Below the pieces are notes generated by a model, which saw only the letters and a list, made by a program, of their open reading frames with translations, was not told the DNA's origin and did not search any database. The translations under genes were made by a program, and so were the position numbers. A stretch of 64,000 nucleotides of DNA from Endomychus coccineus (lineage: Eukaryota; Arthropoda; Insecta; Coleoptera; Endomychidae): positions 67,124,633 to 67,188,632 of the forward strand of contig OY294068.1 of assembly GCA_958510875.1 (NCBI GenBank), read 5' to 3'. Below, piece by piece: positions 23,240 through 35,932 of the stretch (position 1 is its first letter; every line of letters starts with the position of its first letter).

Positions 23240-24580
23240 TTTGCCTATGTTAATGTTCGTTCTCTAGTTCCACATTTGAATGATCTACACTTGTACATCA
23301 ATGATCAAAAATATGATATGACATGGATCACCGAGACACGTTTACCCCTGAGTATACCAAACAATGCAATCACAATACAAGGCTATATATTCATTAGATT
23401 TAATCGTATATTTATCTAAAGGATCAGTATTTATGTAAGGGATAATTTGAATGCCACTATTAAAATGATTGAACTGGAGGTTCCACAAGTGACATTTTGG
23501 AAACCCTATTATTTACTCTATACATGAATATCTTATTCATAATTCAAAGTTCGGGCTCTATAATTAGCTTTGCAGACGACACTGCGATGTTTCATGAAAG
23601 GAATAGTTGGCTGGATCTGAAAATGTTATTGGACTTTGACCTGAAACACATAAAAAATTAGTTCTACTATAAATTGTTGATAGTAAATTACAATAAGACA
23701 AAATACTTATCTTTTCGTTCTTACTCATTAAAAATTGAAACGAACGCAGTTGAGGTATTACTATTAAACATTCAGGCATTATAAGTTTTTCTAGATCGAT
23801 CAGTAACACCACAACTAAATAGCTCCGGACAGCTGTTTCGCTTTCTCAGGCGCTATTCAGATGTGGCGTCACTGATCGATCTAGAGAGACCTACACTACC
23901 TACCTTTGAGGATTAGATCAATTTTTAACAAGTAATTGTTCAATTATTGACTTTTAAATATTTAGGCACGACCATAGATAGTAATTTACAATGGGTTATA
24001 CAAAATACTGATTTAACTGGGGGTAAATTAAGATGAACCCTACATAAATTTAAATTAAATTTCAAACATTACTTATATATTCGCAACATGAAAATATTAT
24101 ATTATGCGTTTAAAGATTCACAGCTGTCATATGGGATTATAATTATATGCTCAGGTGGGTCAAATAATTGTCTCTTGAAAAAATTGGAGATGTTAGAAAA
24201 GATATTTGAGGAAGTATTATTCCTTCCTTCCTTGGAACCATTTGAACTCGCAAATGTTCAGGATATTCGTCATCTGTATGTATACACTATCGCTATTATG
24301 GAACATACTTACAATTTGCAGAGCTCCGGATATTACACATCCGTATGGTACCAGGAAAAGGAATATTAAAACTCCCGTTTCAAACAAAACTATAGGTCAA
24401 AGAAGTCATGTGTATCTGGATCAAAGAAATTTCAATGTCATACCTTTGCATATTAAAGAAATACCAAATGAACTTATATTTAAATTCCAATTCAAACAAT
24501 TTATTTTAAGTTTAAGTAGGGATTTACTTCATAAAAAATTTAGTTTACAAACATTTAACGGTCTTTCTAAAATTTAACTA
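23240..24580 (+). pseudogene. Decayed non-LTR retrotransposon ORF2
   Basis: The plus strand begins with an AP-endonuclease start (FAYVNVRSLVPHLNDLHLY, then WITETRL). After a large deletion it resumes in the palm with ISFADDTAMF (about 23565), followed by KYLGTTIDSNLQW (about 23960) and a C-terminal region ending at 24577. The FADD box is the catalytic signature. Part of the endonuclease and the start of the RT are missing. A short inverted repeat with GATCGATCAGT at its left and ACTGATCGATC at its right (23795-23885) interrupts the palm. Confidence 0.7.
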
Positions 24581-24760
24581 TTTCATCGTCATAACTTTGA
24601 AAGACATGTATCGTCACCATACTTCTCACATACGAGTCTAATTTCTTAGGTTTTGTGAGTAATTGTAGTTTATCATGTATTCTGTGTTGTATTATGTATA
24701 TTGTGATATTTTATTTTATTTTACAACCAATGAACTATATTATCATTACTATTATATATA

Positions 24761-26517
24761 GGCCAGTACTAATAGGAGAAAATATTGGAAATAAAAAAAA
24801 TAATTCGTTACAGCAATCTGACAGCGGGATATTGTAGAACAAGATATTATAAAAGAGAGAAAAATAAATCGAACCGACAGCTGCTATCCGGGATGGAATG
24901 GGGTGTGTTTCTAGGGGTTGAAAACAGTTTTTCGAGGTTTCTGGCTAAGCCGTGCATTCTATCAAAAAAAGTTGAGTATAAAAGTTATAGGGAATAGAAA
25001 GATCTACAACTTTTGTATCCATCATTTTTACCCTAACCTCGAAATTTTTCGACAAAAATGTGAAAAACCAATATTTCGGTTTTTAATTTTTTTCTTTTAC
25101 AAATGAAACTTTATGGAGCTCAAACTTTGGGAAAAGATACCTCTATTTATTGCAAAAAGGCAGTGATTTTTTCGGAGGGAAATATATAGAGGTTCTTGTT
25201 AAATTCAATTTAAAACAAAAAAAAACATATTTTTAACTGCTATTCCTCTTAAAACTACGCATCCTACAGAGTTCTGTTTTGGCTCACTTACTCTTTGTTA
25301 CGTCTGCTTTCGATAAACGGTAAAAAAAGGTATACTGCAATGGAAAAAATGGCGGGAAAATTGAAAAACCGAAATTCGCTGTTTTCGTGGTAATTTGCAT
25401 ATTTATCGTTGAATAATTGTTATTAATTGTAAAATCATTTTAGTTTTTTTATGCTTATGGAAACTATAATATTATTTCTTTAATTATTGTACAGATCGAG
25501 TTTTGGTATGATGTCATGCATGTCTAAGACAGCAAATTATATCTGGTATATTTGTATCTTTGTAATCGCAGGATACGAATATATGACTTCTACGATCGTC
25601 GTACATGGGATTGTTACTATCAAACAAAACATAAGAAATGCACATTTTCAATATCCATTTAAGAACAATTCTAGTTTTTTACTCGAAATCAATTAGTTTA
25701 CTAAACATAATATAATCATACAATAGGTAATGTAGTAGATCTACAATGAAATATACTGGTATTGTAGAGTGGTTTTCAATTATAAGACAGTATTTGCATG
25801 TTGCACCGAACAAGTTCATATTGCAAGTATTTATATAAAAAAAAATTCTATAAAAAATAATACATCGTGGAAAAATTGAATTGTTTTTAGGCAGTAAATA
25901 CTAACAAACATTTTTCGGTTTTTTCAATTTTCCCGCCATTTTTTTCATTGCAGTATACCTTTCTTTACCACTTATCAAAAGTAGACGTAACAACGAGTAA
26001 GTGAGCCAGAACAGAACTCTGTAAGAGGCATAGTTTTGAGAGGAATCGCAGTTAAAAATTTGTTTTTTTTTTCTTAAATTAAATTTAACAACAACTTCCG
26101 AATATTTCCCTCCGAAAAAATTATTGCATTTTTGCAATGAATGAAGGTATCTTTTGTTAAAGTTTGAGCTCCATAAAAATTTATTTGTCAAAGAAAAAAA
26201 TTAAAAACCGAAAAATCGGTTTTTCGCATTTTTGTCGGAAAATTTCGAGGTTAGGGTAAAAATAGTGGGTACAAAAGTTATAGATCTTTTCATTTCCTAC
26301 AACTTTTATATTCAATTTTTTCTGATAGAATATATGGTTTAGCCAGAAATCACGAAAAACTGTTTTAAACTCCTAAAAACACACCCCATTCCACCCCAGA
26401 TAGCAGCTGTCGGCTCGATTTATTTTTCCCTCTTTTACAATATCTTGTTCTACAATATCCCGCTGTCAGATTGTTGTAACGAATTTTCTTGTTGTTCAAA
26501 TACTATTTGTACTGGCC
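24761..26517. mobile_element. DNA element with about 610-bp terminal inverted repeats
   Basis: Arms at 24761-25375 and about 25905-26517 are inverted copies with moderate divergence. The outer ends read GGCCAGTAC and GTACTGGCC, and TA lies just outside both (24759-24760, 26518-26519), compatible with a TA target duplication. The 530-bp centre (25376-25904) has no transposase; its 69-codon frame at 25487-25696 is unrecognised. It is non-autonomous. The superfamily cannot be fixed from the sequence alone. It sits directly after the LINE relic at 23240-24580. Confidence 0.7.
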
Positions 26518-26559
26518 TAATAAGTAAGTGCCTAATCATGACGTATAAATGTAAAAATA

Positions 26560-26945
26560 TTGTTAAATATATTTGAGCAGATCAAGGATCTAGGAACTAC
26601 ATTGAATGGGGGAATTATCCGTTAGAAACCATATCTCACATAACTGCAATAAAGCCATAGAAATGTTTGACATTTGCAGTACAAGACTGTTCACGTATGT
26701 GTAAATAAATTGTATGTGTCCCACGTAAGATGTTGCTTGAAATGGGCATCGGCATTATGGAGTGCATATTATAATGTTAAAATTTATTGAGCGAATACAA
26801 AATATTTTTTTTGTGGAATAAAGAACATGGAACTATACGAAAACTGCGTTATTACAAATATATAATATGAGAACTCTTGAAACACGCAAGAAGATCTGTT
26901 CAATTATCTATTTTAATAACTACTTGTCCTTATATTGATAAGGAT
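26560..26945 (+). pseudogene. Small LINE C-terminal fragment
   Basis: Plus-strand pieces WSAYYNVKI and YNMRTLETRKKICSI are typical of the region after the reverse transcriptase in CR1/Jockey-type LINEs. A related minus-strand remnant lies at 28710-28765. Frame broken. Confidence 0.5.
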
Positions 26946-27090
26946 GGGCTTAGACAGGGAGGTCTAACATAACATGAGGGCACTCACAATATATCTACAA
27001 GGGTTGCAATGGGGATGCTCCTAGCTGAAATGTCCTCAGTACATTAATAGTATTGGATAAGAGTGATTGTTTCTTATGTGTAGTGTTATA
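26946..27090 (+). repeat. Probable family-2 Penelope-like terminal remnant
   Basis: GTCCTCAGTACATTAATAGT followed by GGATAAGAGTGATT resembles the family-2 PLE tail at 17205-17240 (inverted) and 1698-1740. The ribozyme part is barely recognisable. Confidence 0.4.
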
Positions 27091-28709
27091 GTGTATCCAC
27101 AGTGGGAACTGTTTTATAGGTTATTATGTATGTACTGTAATAAAATAATTGTTGGGTGCCAAATGTAAGCTACACATTTTCCACCTTCCCTTGATTCTAA
27201 ATTAATCAAAAAAATGAATTTACCCAAAGCTATTAGTATTTCCCAAACTAGCTCAAATTCGTGGTTGTTCGGCTCTTTACGTTAACAATGATGATACTTG
27301 CCCTATTACTTTTTAAACAACAAACCCTGGGCGCCACCACGAGTTAAAAAAGAAGAATTTCAGGCTGTTATAAATAAAGAAATAAGCATCATTGAATTGG
27401 TAGTAAGTAAAAAGGAAAAGAAACAAAGCATATAAAAACAATAACAAATATATTCAATTATTAATGAACAATAGGAAAAAGGTTTAACAAACTCGCATGC
27501 CCTTTCGGGGCACCGATATAAAACTGAAACAATTGTAAATGAAGGTAATCAATCTACTTTGACTCAGCAATTACGACCAGCATCTAATTCATCATGGTAA
27601 TGAAAGTTGCAACAGAGATATTAAAATTACTCCCCTGTGTTCCTCCTGTGGTCCTGATGATGGCTCCGCGAGATCTTTAGCAGTGTATTGGATCCAATAT
27701 CCTCCTATCGAAAAAGAAAGAAAATACACGAGTAGGATGTCCACAAGAGAAGTAAAATTTAATATGTGCAATGACTCAGTATTGACGCTGTGAATAGCTG
27801 AGTTAAGCTAGAAAAATGTTGATAGGTGAAGCCAAGATAAATTATGATTACAATTACAAATTAAATTAATATGTGACAATTATTTAGAATGTACTACAAT
27901 TTTAACAAAATGAATTTAAACAAGGTTAGAGAAAAATGAATTGAGTTTGAAGTTAGATATGAGTTAAAGTTCAGAGATTCCTAGAGCCACGTGGGTGAAT
28001 TTCGTATTATTAGGACTCTTTATTACGATTACGGGATTGTTTAACAAGTCCCACGTTAACTCTATAATCGAAGGTATTGGAAACAAGGCTCGTGGAATTA
28101 TAATTATGGAGTGGTTAGTTCTAGCCCATCCTCTATATGTCTCGTACCTTTTCAATTTGGATAACGCTACGTTGTTCGTATTACGAAGAGTGCAAAGCAA
28201 AAAAAATATATACGATATATTAATCCCACGTGTATTGAGAAAATGGACTCAAGTGATTTGGCAAATTGAATAAATGATAATATGAATTTACAATATCTAT
28301 AATCAAGAGATCTAGGTGCCTGTTATAAGAGCAGGAAACAATCAAAGTTTTGCATAAATCAGAGTAAGCCTGATTATGAATGAAATATTAAAGATTCAAT
28401 GCTACTCAAAAAAACAATTTAATAACTTTGATTAAGACCTACCTTGTCTACACAGAAACACCAAAGATGGTTAGTTATCAACCGCAACCGGTTTTATTCC
28501 GAGTCTCCCTTCCTAATTAATAATTCGGATGTGGTGGTAACAATATAGTGTTCGTTGAATCCGCACCGTATTAATTGAATACAGTTAACTATATCATTCA
28601 AGATAGAGTTCTTTAATTGGGAGGTAGTTCAAAGATATAAAATCAAATTATTATAGGTTTCTATCATGATAATGATTTGTAACGATATATTCAAAAGTGG
28701 GATCGTTAC
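27091..28709. other. No recognised gene
   Basis: AT-rich noncoding DNA. The 92-codon plus-strand frame at 27995-28273 has no recognised similarity, and a mirrored minus-strand frame overlaps it, so I do not call a gene. Confidence 0.45.
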
Positions 28710-29660
28710 AGTACCTACTTATTGAAATAGATAATTGAACAGATCTTCCTGCGTGTTTCAAGAGTTCTCAGATCATATCAGAGTCTATTAAGACTCCACA
28801 GGCCAGATCTTAGGTTGAAAACCTTAGCCTTGTCAGACCTTCCCAGTAGCACAGTATGTGTTCTTAGGTTTCCTCATCTCCTTGGTAGAGCCTACATGTG
28901 GTTGTGTCTGCCAGTTCCATGTTGTTCATGCCTTTGTTGAGTTTACTATGCCCTTTCCGGAGCCCAACCATAATCCTAGTAGATCGCCTATTCTGGCTTA
29001 GTAGGTAATCCGTGAATTTGGAGAAGGTTCTTCAATGGATCCTTCGATCTGTCTCATTCCTGGCGCCTTGTTTCATCATCTTCGAGTTTGCTTTTCCATT
29101 CAAGTACTGTTGCACGATTTTCGCAGGTTCTGGATCAATTGGGGCACTCCGAGATTCCTCTCGGGATAGAGTGTCAGCCTCTTCATCGCCCCTCTAGCCC
29201 GGTACCTAGGCTAAAGACAGTCTATTTTCCCTGCCCAATTCTTGTAGGGTTTCTTTTCGGTCTCAGACAAGTTTGGAGTTGATTTGCGTGAAGCCGATTC
29301 CTTTTATAGCCGCTTGGCTGTCAGAGCATATGGCGATAGTCTTAAACTCTCGCCCCATTATATCTGCAGGATAGTGGTGTATTGCTGTCACTTCTGCCTG
29401 AAATATCGTCAAGTGTTTACCTAACCTCAGTGAGACTCTTGTCTTTGGCTAGCCTATATATATATATATTCCTGCTCCTACACCTTCCTTGGTTTTTGAG
29501 CCGTCTGTGTAGCTGTTCATATCAGCATTAATATGCCTCTCTGCCTGTTGTGATCGTTTTCAAGTTTTTACAGAAGCTTTATTATAGAAGCATCTCTTCC
29601 GATGGCATTCCTATTATTATGGGATCGCTTTTCAACCATTGTATAGCTCGTTGTACTTCT
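28710..29660 (-). pseudogene. LINE fragment with an RNase H domain
   Basis: The minus strand reads NSYTDGSKTKEGVGAGIYIY near 29471-29520, then FQAEVTAI and ICSDSQAAIKGIG, then a RGDEEADTLSREE block. These are the D, E, D and H-region motifs of the RNase H domain found after the reverse transcriptase in I/Jockey-type non-LTR elements. A cysteine/tryptophan-rich tail follows down to about 28780. At least three stops or frame changes. The low-complexity (TA)n in the first block looks secondary. Confidence 0.65.
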
Positions 29661-29696
29661 TACCGTGCAGTCTACTCATGTACGCTTGTCCTCTGG

Positions 29697-30250
29697 TCAG
29701 TCTTCTGGTATCTGAACTAGCATAGCCTTAATGTGTACTGCATTCATATGCTCTTCTTTTCTAACTTCTATTCTTCGATTGGTTGGTCCAATACTTTTGT
29801 TTTCGGATTTCCTGATATTACGCCTATTTTTCGATCGGCTTTGCGCGTGATAAAGACAGGACACAATATAGATTTCAATAACACCAGGATACATAGCCAA
29901 CGTAGGAAACTACAAAACCAGGGTAACCGGAGCTATAGCTAAGCTATAGAGATAGAGAAGAGGCCTCAAAAGAGGACTATCAACATCTTGACCTGACCTG
30001 ACAAGCAGGGGGAATTACCACAGTTCGCCGACCATCATCGAACTGCACATCGACTGACGATGGAAATCAACTAGGTGTGATCAACTATGAACATAGGTAC
30101 TCAACCCGCCTCAAGAACTCGAAAACATCAGTTCAGTTGGAGTAACAAGAAGTCGTAGCAAGATATTGTCAATCAAGACCTGAAGTTGGCAGATGATTCT
30201 AACGAAACGTCGTTAAGACCAGTGTGGAAATCCGCAATGTAAGAAAATTT
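29697..30250. pseudogene. Rearranged Penelope-like C-terminus
   Basis: On the minus strand (29697-29850) IGPTNRRIEVRKEEHMNAVH matches the GIY-YIG region of the family-3 PLE at 34460-34520. The next part of the same protein (KTGHNIDFNNTRIHSQRRK, then AIEIEKR) lies on the plus strand at about 29855-29960. A degenerate family-3 ribozyme-like end (CUGAAG at its start, GAAACGUCG near its end) is at about 30179-30220. The order implies an inversion inside one original copy. Confidence 0.6.
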
Positions 30251-30819
30251 GTGGATCAATTTTGATCCAGAAACTGTTGTTGCTACGAATCATTTAATCA
30301 TATGTGTTTTTTCTATTAACAAAAATCATTTCTAGCTCTAGTTATGTCGAAATTTTGTTTTTAAGGCTTAGTATTTCATACTATATATACTATTATCTAA
30401 TCAAATTATCTAATCTTTGCTAGACAGCAATTGGCAAATTCATTTTGCAATGTTTAGTTACCTTTACAATGGCTATTTACTGCAATTTGATTTGGTCAAG
30501 TAACTGCATGTTATTGGTTATATTGTCACTATAAATACATAATATTTACGAGCGGGTTTATATTCTAAATTATATACATGTCATAGACGTAGCTACTAAC
30601 ATTAATAACGTTATTTGCTGTAAGAATTTCATAAAAGTTCAAGAATGAATAAATTATCCTGTTGTATGAACAAGTACCTTCTTTATTAAATGGACAATTC
30701 TTGACAAGCCGTATAAATATGGGAGTAATTGAACGACCTTCTTCAGGTAAACGCATTTGTTGCAGATAAAGTATGAATTTCTATGGAATGAACAGCTTTT
30801 GTTACAAGTCACTGCGGCT
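30251..30819. other. No recognised gene
   Basis: AT-rich spacer. Nothing is recognised. Confidence 0.5.
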
Positions 30820-31040
30820 GGCGTTTTTATTACAGTTTGAAGTTAATTGGTCGGTTTTTATCAGAATTAGATAATACATTCTTGAGATGCAATATCCAAG
30901 ATCACAATGTAAGCAGTTTCAAACATACAAAATTAAGAAATATTTCATACGATATTTTCAACTAGAAAGGTTAGTGCATTCTGTTCTAAAGGTTTATACT
31001 TCATCATTAACTCTGAATTTGTTCTTAATATAATAATCCG

Positions 31041-31700
31041 ATGGGTATTTCTTCAGAATTGTTTTGTGGCTTGCAACATTCAACATTGTTGTGTATGAAT
31101 ATATCTGCAGAATATCCGGACAATACTTACTATGAGGCCTTTTTGTGCTTTTTATATCTGCTGGAGATGGTTACTTATTTGCCGGAATACCTCATTGAAT
31201 TCATCGATATTATCTTTATCTAAATCTTACAGGTGTAGGTTCCGGCCGATACAACTTGCGCCTCATTTATCTGACCCTGAAGGGTTAAGAAATTAAAAAT
31301 TTTTTATTCTGAAGTAAATGGTTGAGATATTCTTTCGGTTTAACTTTCGATCGTGGAGATGTCGGAGACTGTTTGGATTTTGATATTTTCGAAAATCTGC
31401 TGAGAAATGATACTTTGTTGAAATATTTTGATTATATTCTTCACAATTATGTTGACGAGAATTCTCTCTTTCCTTCCACATTGTGGGCGGTACATTCTGA
31501 AACAATATACAGAACTACCAACTTATAGATTCCTTTCATTCTAAACTAAACTCAGAATTTCATCATTCCCATCCAAATTTGTAAAAATGTTTAGAAGTTT
31601 TAAAAGGTGTTCAAATTGAAATGTATATTAAAATTCAAAGTTTGGCAAAAGAACCAAAGAGATATGATAGTAAATTAAAGAAATAAAAGACACTTTAAGA
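31041..31700 (+). pseudogene. MULE-like transposase fragment
   Basis: Plus-strand pieces, in order: a FLYLLEMVTYLPEYLIEFID stretch (about 31140-31215), LLKYFDYILHNYVDENSLFP followed by LWAVHS (31400-31500), and, after a frame change, DSFHSKLNSEFHHSHPN then a QIEMYIKIQ segment (31525-31640). This order matches the end of MULE-type transposases common in insects, where a Y-FxYI-NYI block is followed by the conserved FHSKLN motif. The catalytic core is missing. The identification rests on motif pattern only. Confidence 0.5.
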
Positions 31701-32141
31701 GCGCTTAAAAATAAATAAAAAAATAAACAAATTACGAGAATGCAATTTTTAAGAGGCGTTTAATAATTCAACATACCCCAAATTTAAGGAAAACAAATAC
31801 AACTTTTTTTTGTTCTCTTTATTTCTTTAATTGTGTATCAGGTATTTGTTATTATGTTATATTATTATTATTAAATATTATTTATTATTATGTTACATAA
31901 ATTCTGAAACCAAATTTATTATCTGGAGCGCATATTTAATTTTTGACTTGTTTTCATTCCAGGCGCAAATTGTATATTTCTGCAGGTGGTATATTTTATG
32001 AGGGGCAAATTGTATACGTCCGTAGGTTCAGAGTTCTATTTTAATAATCGATGAAGTAAACTTTCAAGCAGCATTTTGTAACTGGGATGATGCTTCTGAG
32101 AAATAATTCTTTTTGTTATTCACTGTGTTCCACCATTAATA

Positions 32142-33256
<1,115 letters not shown>

Positions 33257-34974
33257 TTTGAATTAGAAAGAACAAAAATCAAGGCAAGCCAAATCGACAA
33301 AGAAGAACAGCAGAGATTAATACCAAGAGAGAAATCGTCGAAGTGCCCGAAACTGTACGGCCTTCCCAAGATCCATAAAGAAGGAGCTCCACTTAGGCCT
33401 ATCGTCAGTTCGATAGGTTCACCTCTACAGGAGCTCGCAAAATTCCTAGCAAAGAAGCTACAACCCTATGCCGAAGAAGCCGAATCTTACGTGAAGAACG
33501 CAAGCCACTTCATCGAACGCATAAGGAACATAAAGCTGGAACCTGGCCACATGCTCGTGAGCTTCGACATCGTTTCACTCTTCACTAATATCCCCATCGA
33601 TGAGGCCGTCGAAATTATCCAGAAGAAATACCAGATACGAAAGGACATCATCGAACTTACCAAACACTGCCTCAATAATACGTACTTCATCTACAAGGAC
33701 CAAAGATACAAACAAATTGAAGGGGCGCCGATGGGATCACCCTTATCCCCAGTATTAGCCAACCTGTTTATGACAGACTTTGAAGAACGAGCCATCCAAA
33801 CAGCCAGCCAAAAACCAAAACTATGGCTACGATACGTAGACGATACGTTTGTTATCTGGACTCACGGAGAAGCCGCACTGACAAAATTTCTGAGCCACAT
33901 AAACAGGATTCACGAAAAAAAAAAATCAAGTTCACAATGGAGATCGAGAAGGACAACCAACTACCCTTCCTAGACGTTCTTGTGAGCAAGACAAACGGCA
34001 GAATAGGACACACCATATACAGGAAGCCAACACACACGAATCGTTACTTGAACGCCCAGTCACATCACCATCCAGCACAACTCCAATCCGTAATAAAAAC
34101 ACTCATAACCAGATCAGACCGACTAACCGACAATGACCACAAACAACAAGAAATGCAGACAATACAAACCACGCTACAACAAAACGGGTTCTCAAAAGAC
34201 AATATCAGACGAGCACTAAGACCACGACGCCAGACAGATCGAACCACAGAAGAAGAAAAAGGAGAACCTGTCGCCAAAGCCCATCTGCCATACGTCAAAG
34301 GTACTACAGAGAAGATCAGCAGAATTCTCAAAAAACACAACATTGAGACAAGTTTCAAAACGACAAGAAAGATTGGTCAAGTACTGCCTAACGCTAAGTC
34401 CAAAATAAATCTGGAAACACAAGGGGTCTACGAAATACCATGCAAAGATTGCGGAGGAAGCTACATAGGACAAACTAACAGAAGAATCAACATTCGACGT
34501 GAAGAACACCGCAATGCAGTCGCAAAGCAAGAAACAACATCATCACTTGCCGAACATGTGAGAAAAACTTCACATGAAATCGATTTTGACAACACCCGAG
34601 TCCTAGCCAGCCTGGAACACAAAAGAAAACGCATCATAAGAGAAGCTATCGAAATCGAGAAGCGACCTTCAAATCTCAATACAAGAGATGATACACAGAG
34701 ATTACCAACTGCTTGGAAACCAGCCCTTCAACCACCCAGGAGAACAGTCAACCAGACTAATTCAACGGACCGGCAAACTCGCTCGAACGCAACGAACCGA
34801 CAAAATCGCTCGAACGCAACAGACCAACAAACTCAATCAGACGCATCAAACCGGCAAAATCATCCAGATGTAACAAGGATACATAAAACACCAACAGGAT
34901 CAACGGAGATCAGTTTCAAGTTAACTCGAAGCAGAGCAGCAGCCCTGAAGAGAAGACCTGAAGATGGCACATGA
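33257..34974 (+). pseudogene. Penelope-like RT plus GIY-YIG endonuclease, one frameshift
   Basis: Two overlapping frames make up the gene. Up to about 33915: fingers motif LYGLPKIHKEGAP, palm LVSFDIVSLFTNIPI, a GAPMGSPLSPVLANLF block, and the catalytic box RYVDDTFV with both aspartates. From about 33926 to the stop at 34974: thumb motif QLPFLDVLVSKTNG, KPTHTNRYLN, then a CX2C pair and GIY-YIG-like core (YEIPCKDCGGSYIGQTNRR, RREEHRNAV). The proline/threonine/asparagine-rich tail has short degenerate repeats (about 34760-34870). The frames are separated by a one-base loss in an A-run at 33915-33925 (11 A). The protein would act in target-primed reverse transcription at chromosomal nicks or ends. 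The N-terminus is absent. Confidence 0.85.
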
Positions 34975-35000
34975 GATTGTGCCGAAACGTCGTCATATCA
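34952..35000 (+). ncRNA. Family-3 hammerhead-like motif
   Basis: CUGAAGA core (position 7 may be any base), one extra U, stem II GGCACA/UGUGCC, GAA core, then AC/GU as a 2-bp stem III and C at the cleavage position. I see no good stem I pairing, so the fold is weaker than in family 1. It lies just after the stop codon, where PLE ribozymes normally sit. Confidence 0.5.
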
Positions 35001-35091
35001 ACGGTTTCTATAGAAACCAATCTACGACAACGCGGAGTATATCCCGGCAACCCGATACAGCATACAACGCCCGCGGAAACCTGAAGCAGAA

Positions 35092-35110
35092 CATATATAT
35101 ATATATATAT

Positions 35111-35150
<40 letters not shown>
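35092..35150. repeat. (AT)n microsatellite
   Basis: About 59 bp of AT dinucleotides with one AG interruption near 35111. It forms the junction between the family-3 PLE and the palindrome. Confidence 0.95.
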
Positions 35151-35154
<4 letters not shown>

Positions 35155-35822
35155 ATGTTTTCTTGGTATATTGGTTCGTATATATACTGATAATGAAATA
35201 AAAATTCTGCTTTGACGTTTCGACAATGTTTATTGCCTTTATCAAAATTGTTGAATTGAATTAGTGTTTCCATGTAATTTAGAAAAGAATAGATGATTTC
35301 GATTAATGAAATGCGTCTGCAGCCGACTTGTGTTTTAAGATCCAATTAAAACTGCAGAAAACATTGGATCGGTTGTGTGTGAAAGAGTAATGTATGGCTA
35401 ACTACAATTTGAAATAGATTGAATTTGATTAAATACAAGACATTCCAATATTGTACAATTATAAATATATTTGAAATAGATTGAATTTGATTAAATACAA
35501 GACATTCCAATATTGTACAATATTGGAATGTCTTGTATTTAATCAAATTCAATCTATTTCAAATTGTAGTTAGCCATACATTACTCTTTCACACACAACC
35601 GATCCAATGTTTTCTGCAGTTTTAATTGGATCTTAAAACACAAGTCGGCTGCAGACGCATTTCATTAATCGAAATCATCTATTCTTTTCTAAATTACATG
35701 GAAACACTAATTCAATTCAACAATTTTGATAAAGGCAATAAACATTGTCGAAACGTCAAAGCAGAATTTTTATTTCATTATCAGTATATATACGAACCAA
35801 TATACCAAGAAAACATACAAAT
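35151..35822. repeat. Near-perfect palindrome, probable PLE-type snap-back element
   Basis: The arms 35151 to about 35514 and 35525-35822 are inverted copies: both strands encode the same 65-residue string without a difference. The centre is CCAATATTGTACAATATTGG. The left arm has an extra direct duplication of about 61 bp (the GAAATAGATTGAATTTGATT block near 35411 and 35472). Each arm carries GATAAAGGC, a short hairpin and CGAAACGTC, resembling a degenerate PLE ribozyme end. (AT)n tracts flank both sides. Confidence 0.7.
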
Positions 35823-35852
35823 ATTACAAATGGTTCAAGAATATCAACAAAA

Positions 35853-35854
<2 letters not shown>

Positions 35855-35930
<76 letters not shown>
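35855..35930. repeat. (AT)38 microsatellite
   Basis: 76 bp of AT dinucleotides just right of the palindrome. Confidence 0.95.

Positions 35931-35932
<2 letters not shown>

Larger units (their letters stand above)
33257..35090 (+). mobile_element. Family-3 Penelope-like element, 5'-truncated
   Basis: The element starts abruptly inside the reverse transcriptase fingers, runs through the GIY-YIG endonuclease and the ribozyme-like end, and stops at an (AT)n tract at 35092. It is visibly less AT-rich than its surroundings and has only one frame disruption, so it is a rather young copy. No target duplication is visible, because the 3' side abuts the microsatellite. Confidence 0.85.

Noticed and set aside
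27964..28273. Overlapping frames on both strands at 28 kb
   Set aside because: Mirrored frames of 78 and 92 codons without family similarity; probably chance.
35022..35345. Identical protein-like strings on both strands around 35.0-35.9 kb
   Set aside because: They are mirror images produced by the palindrome, with no codon bias or family match. They are not genes.
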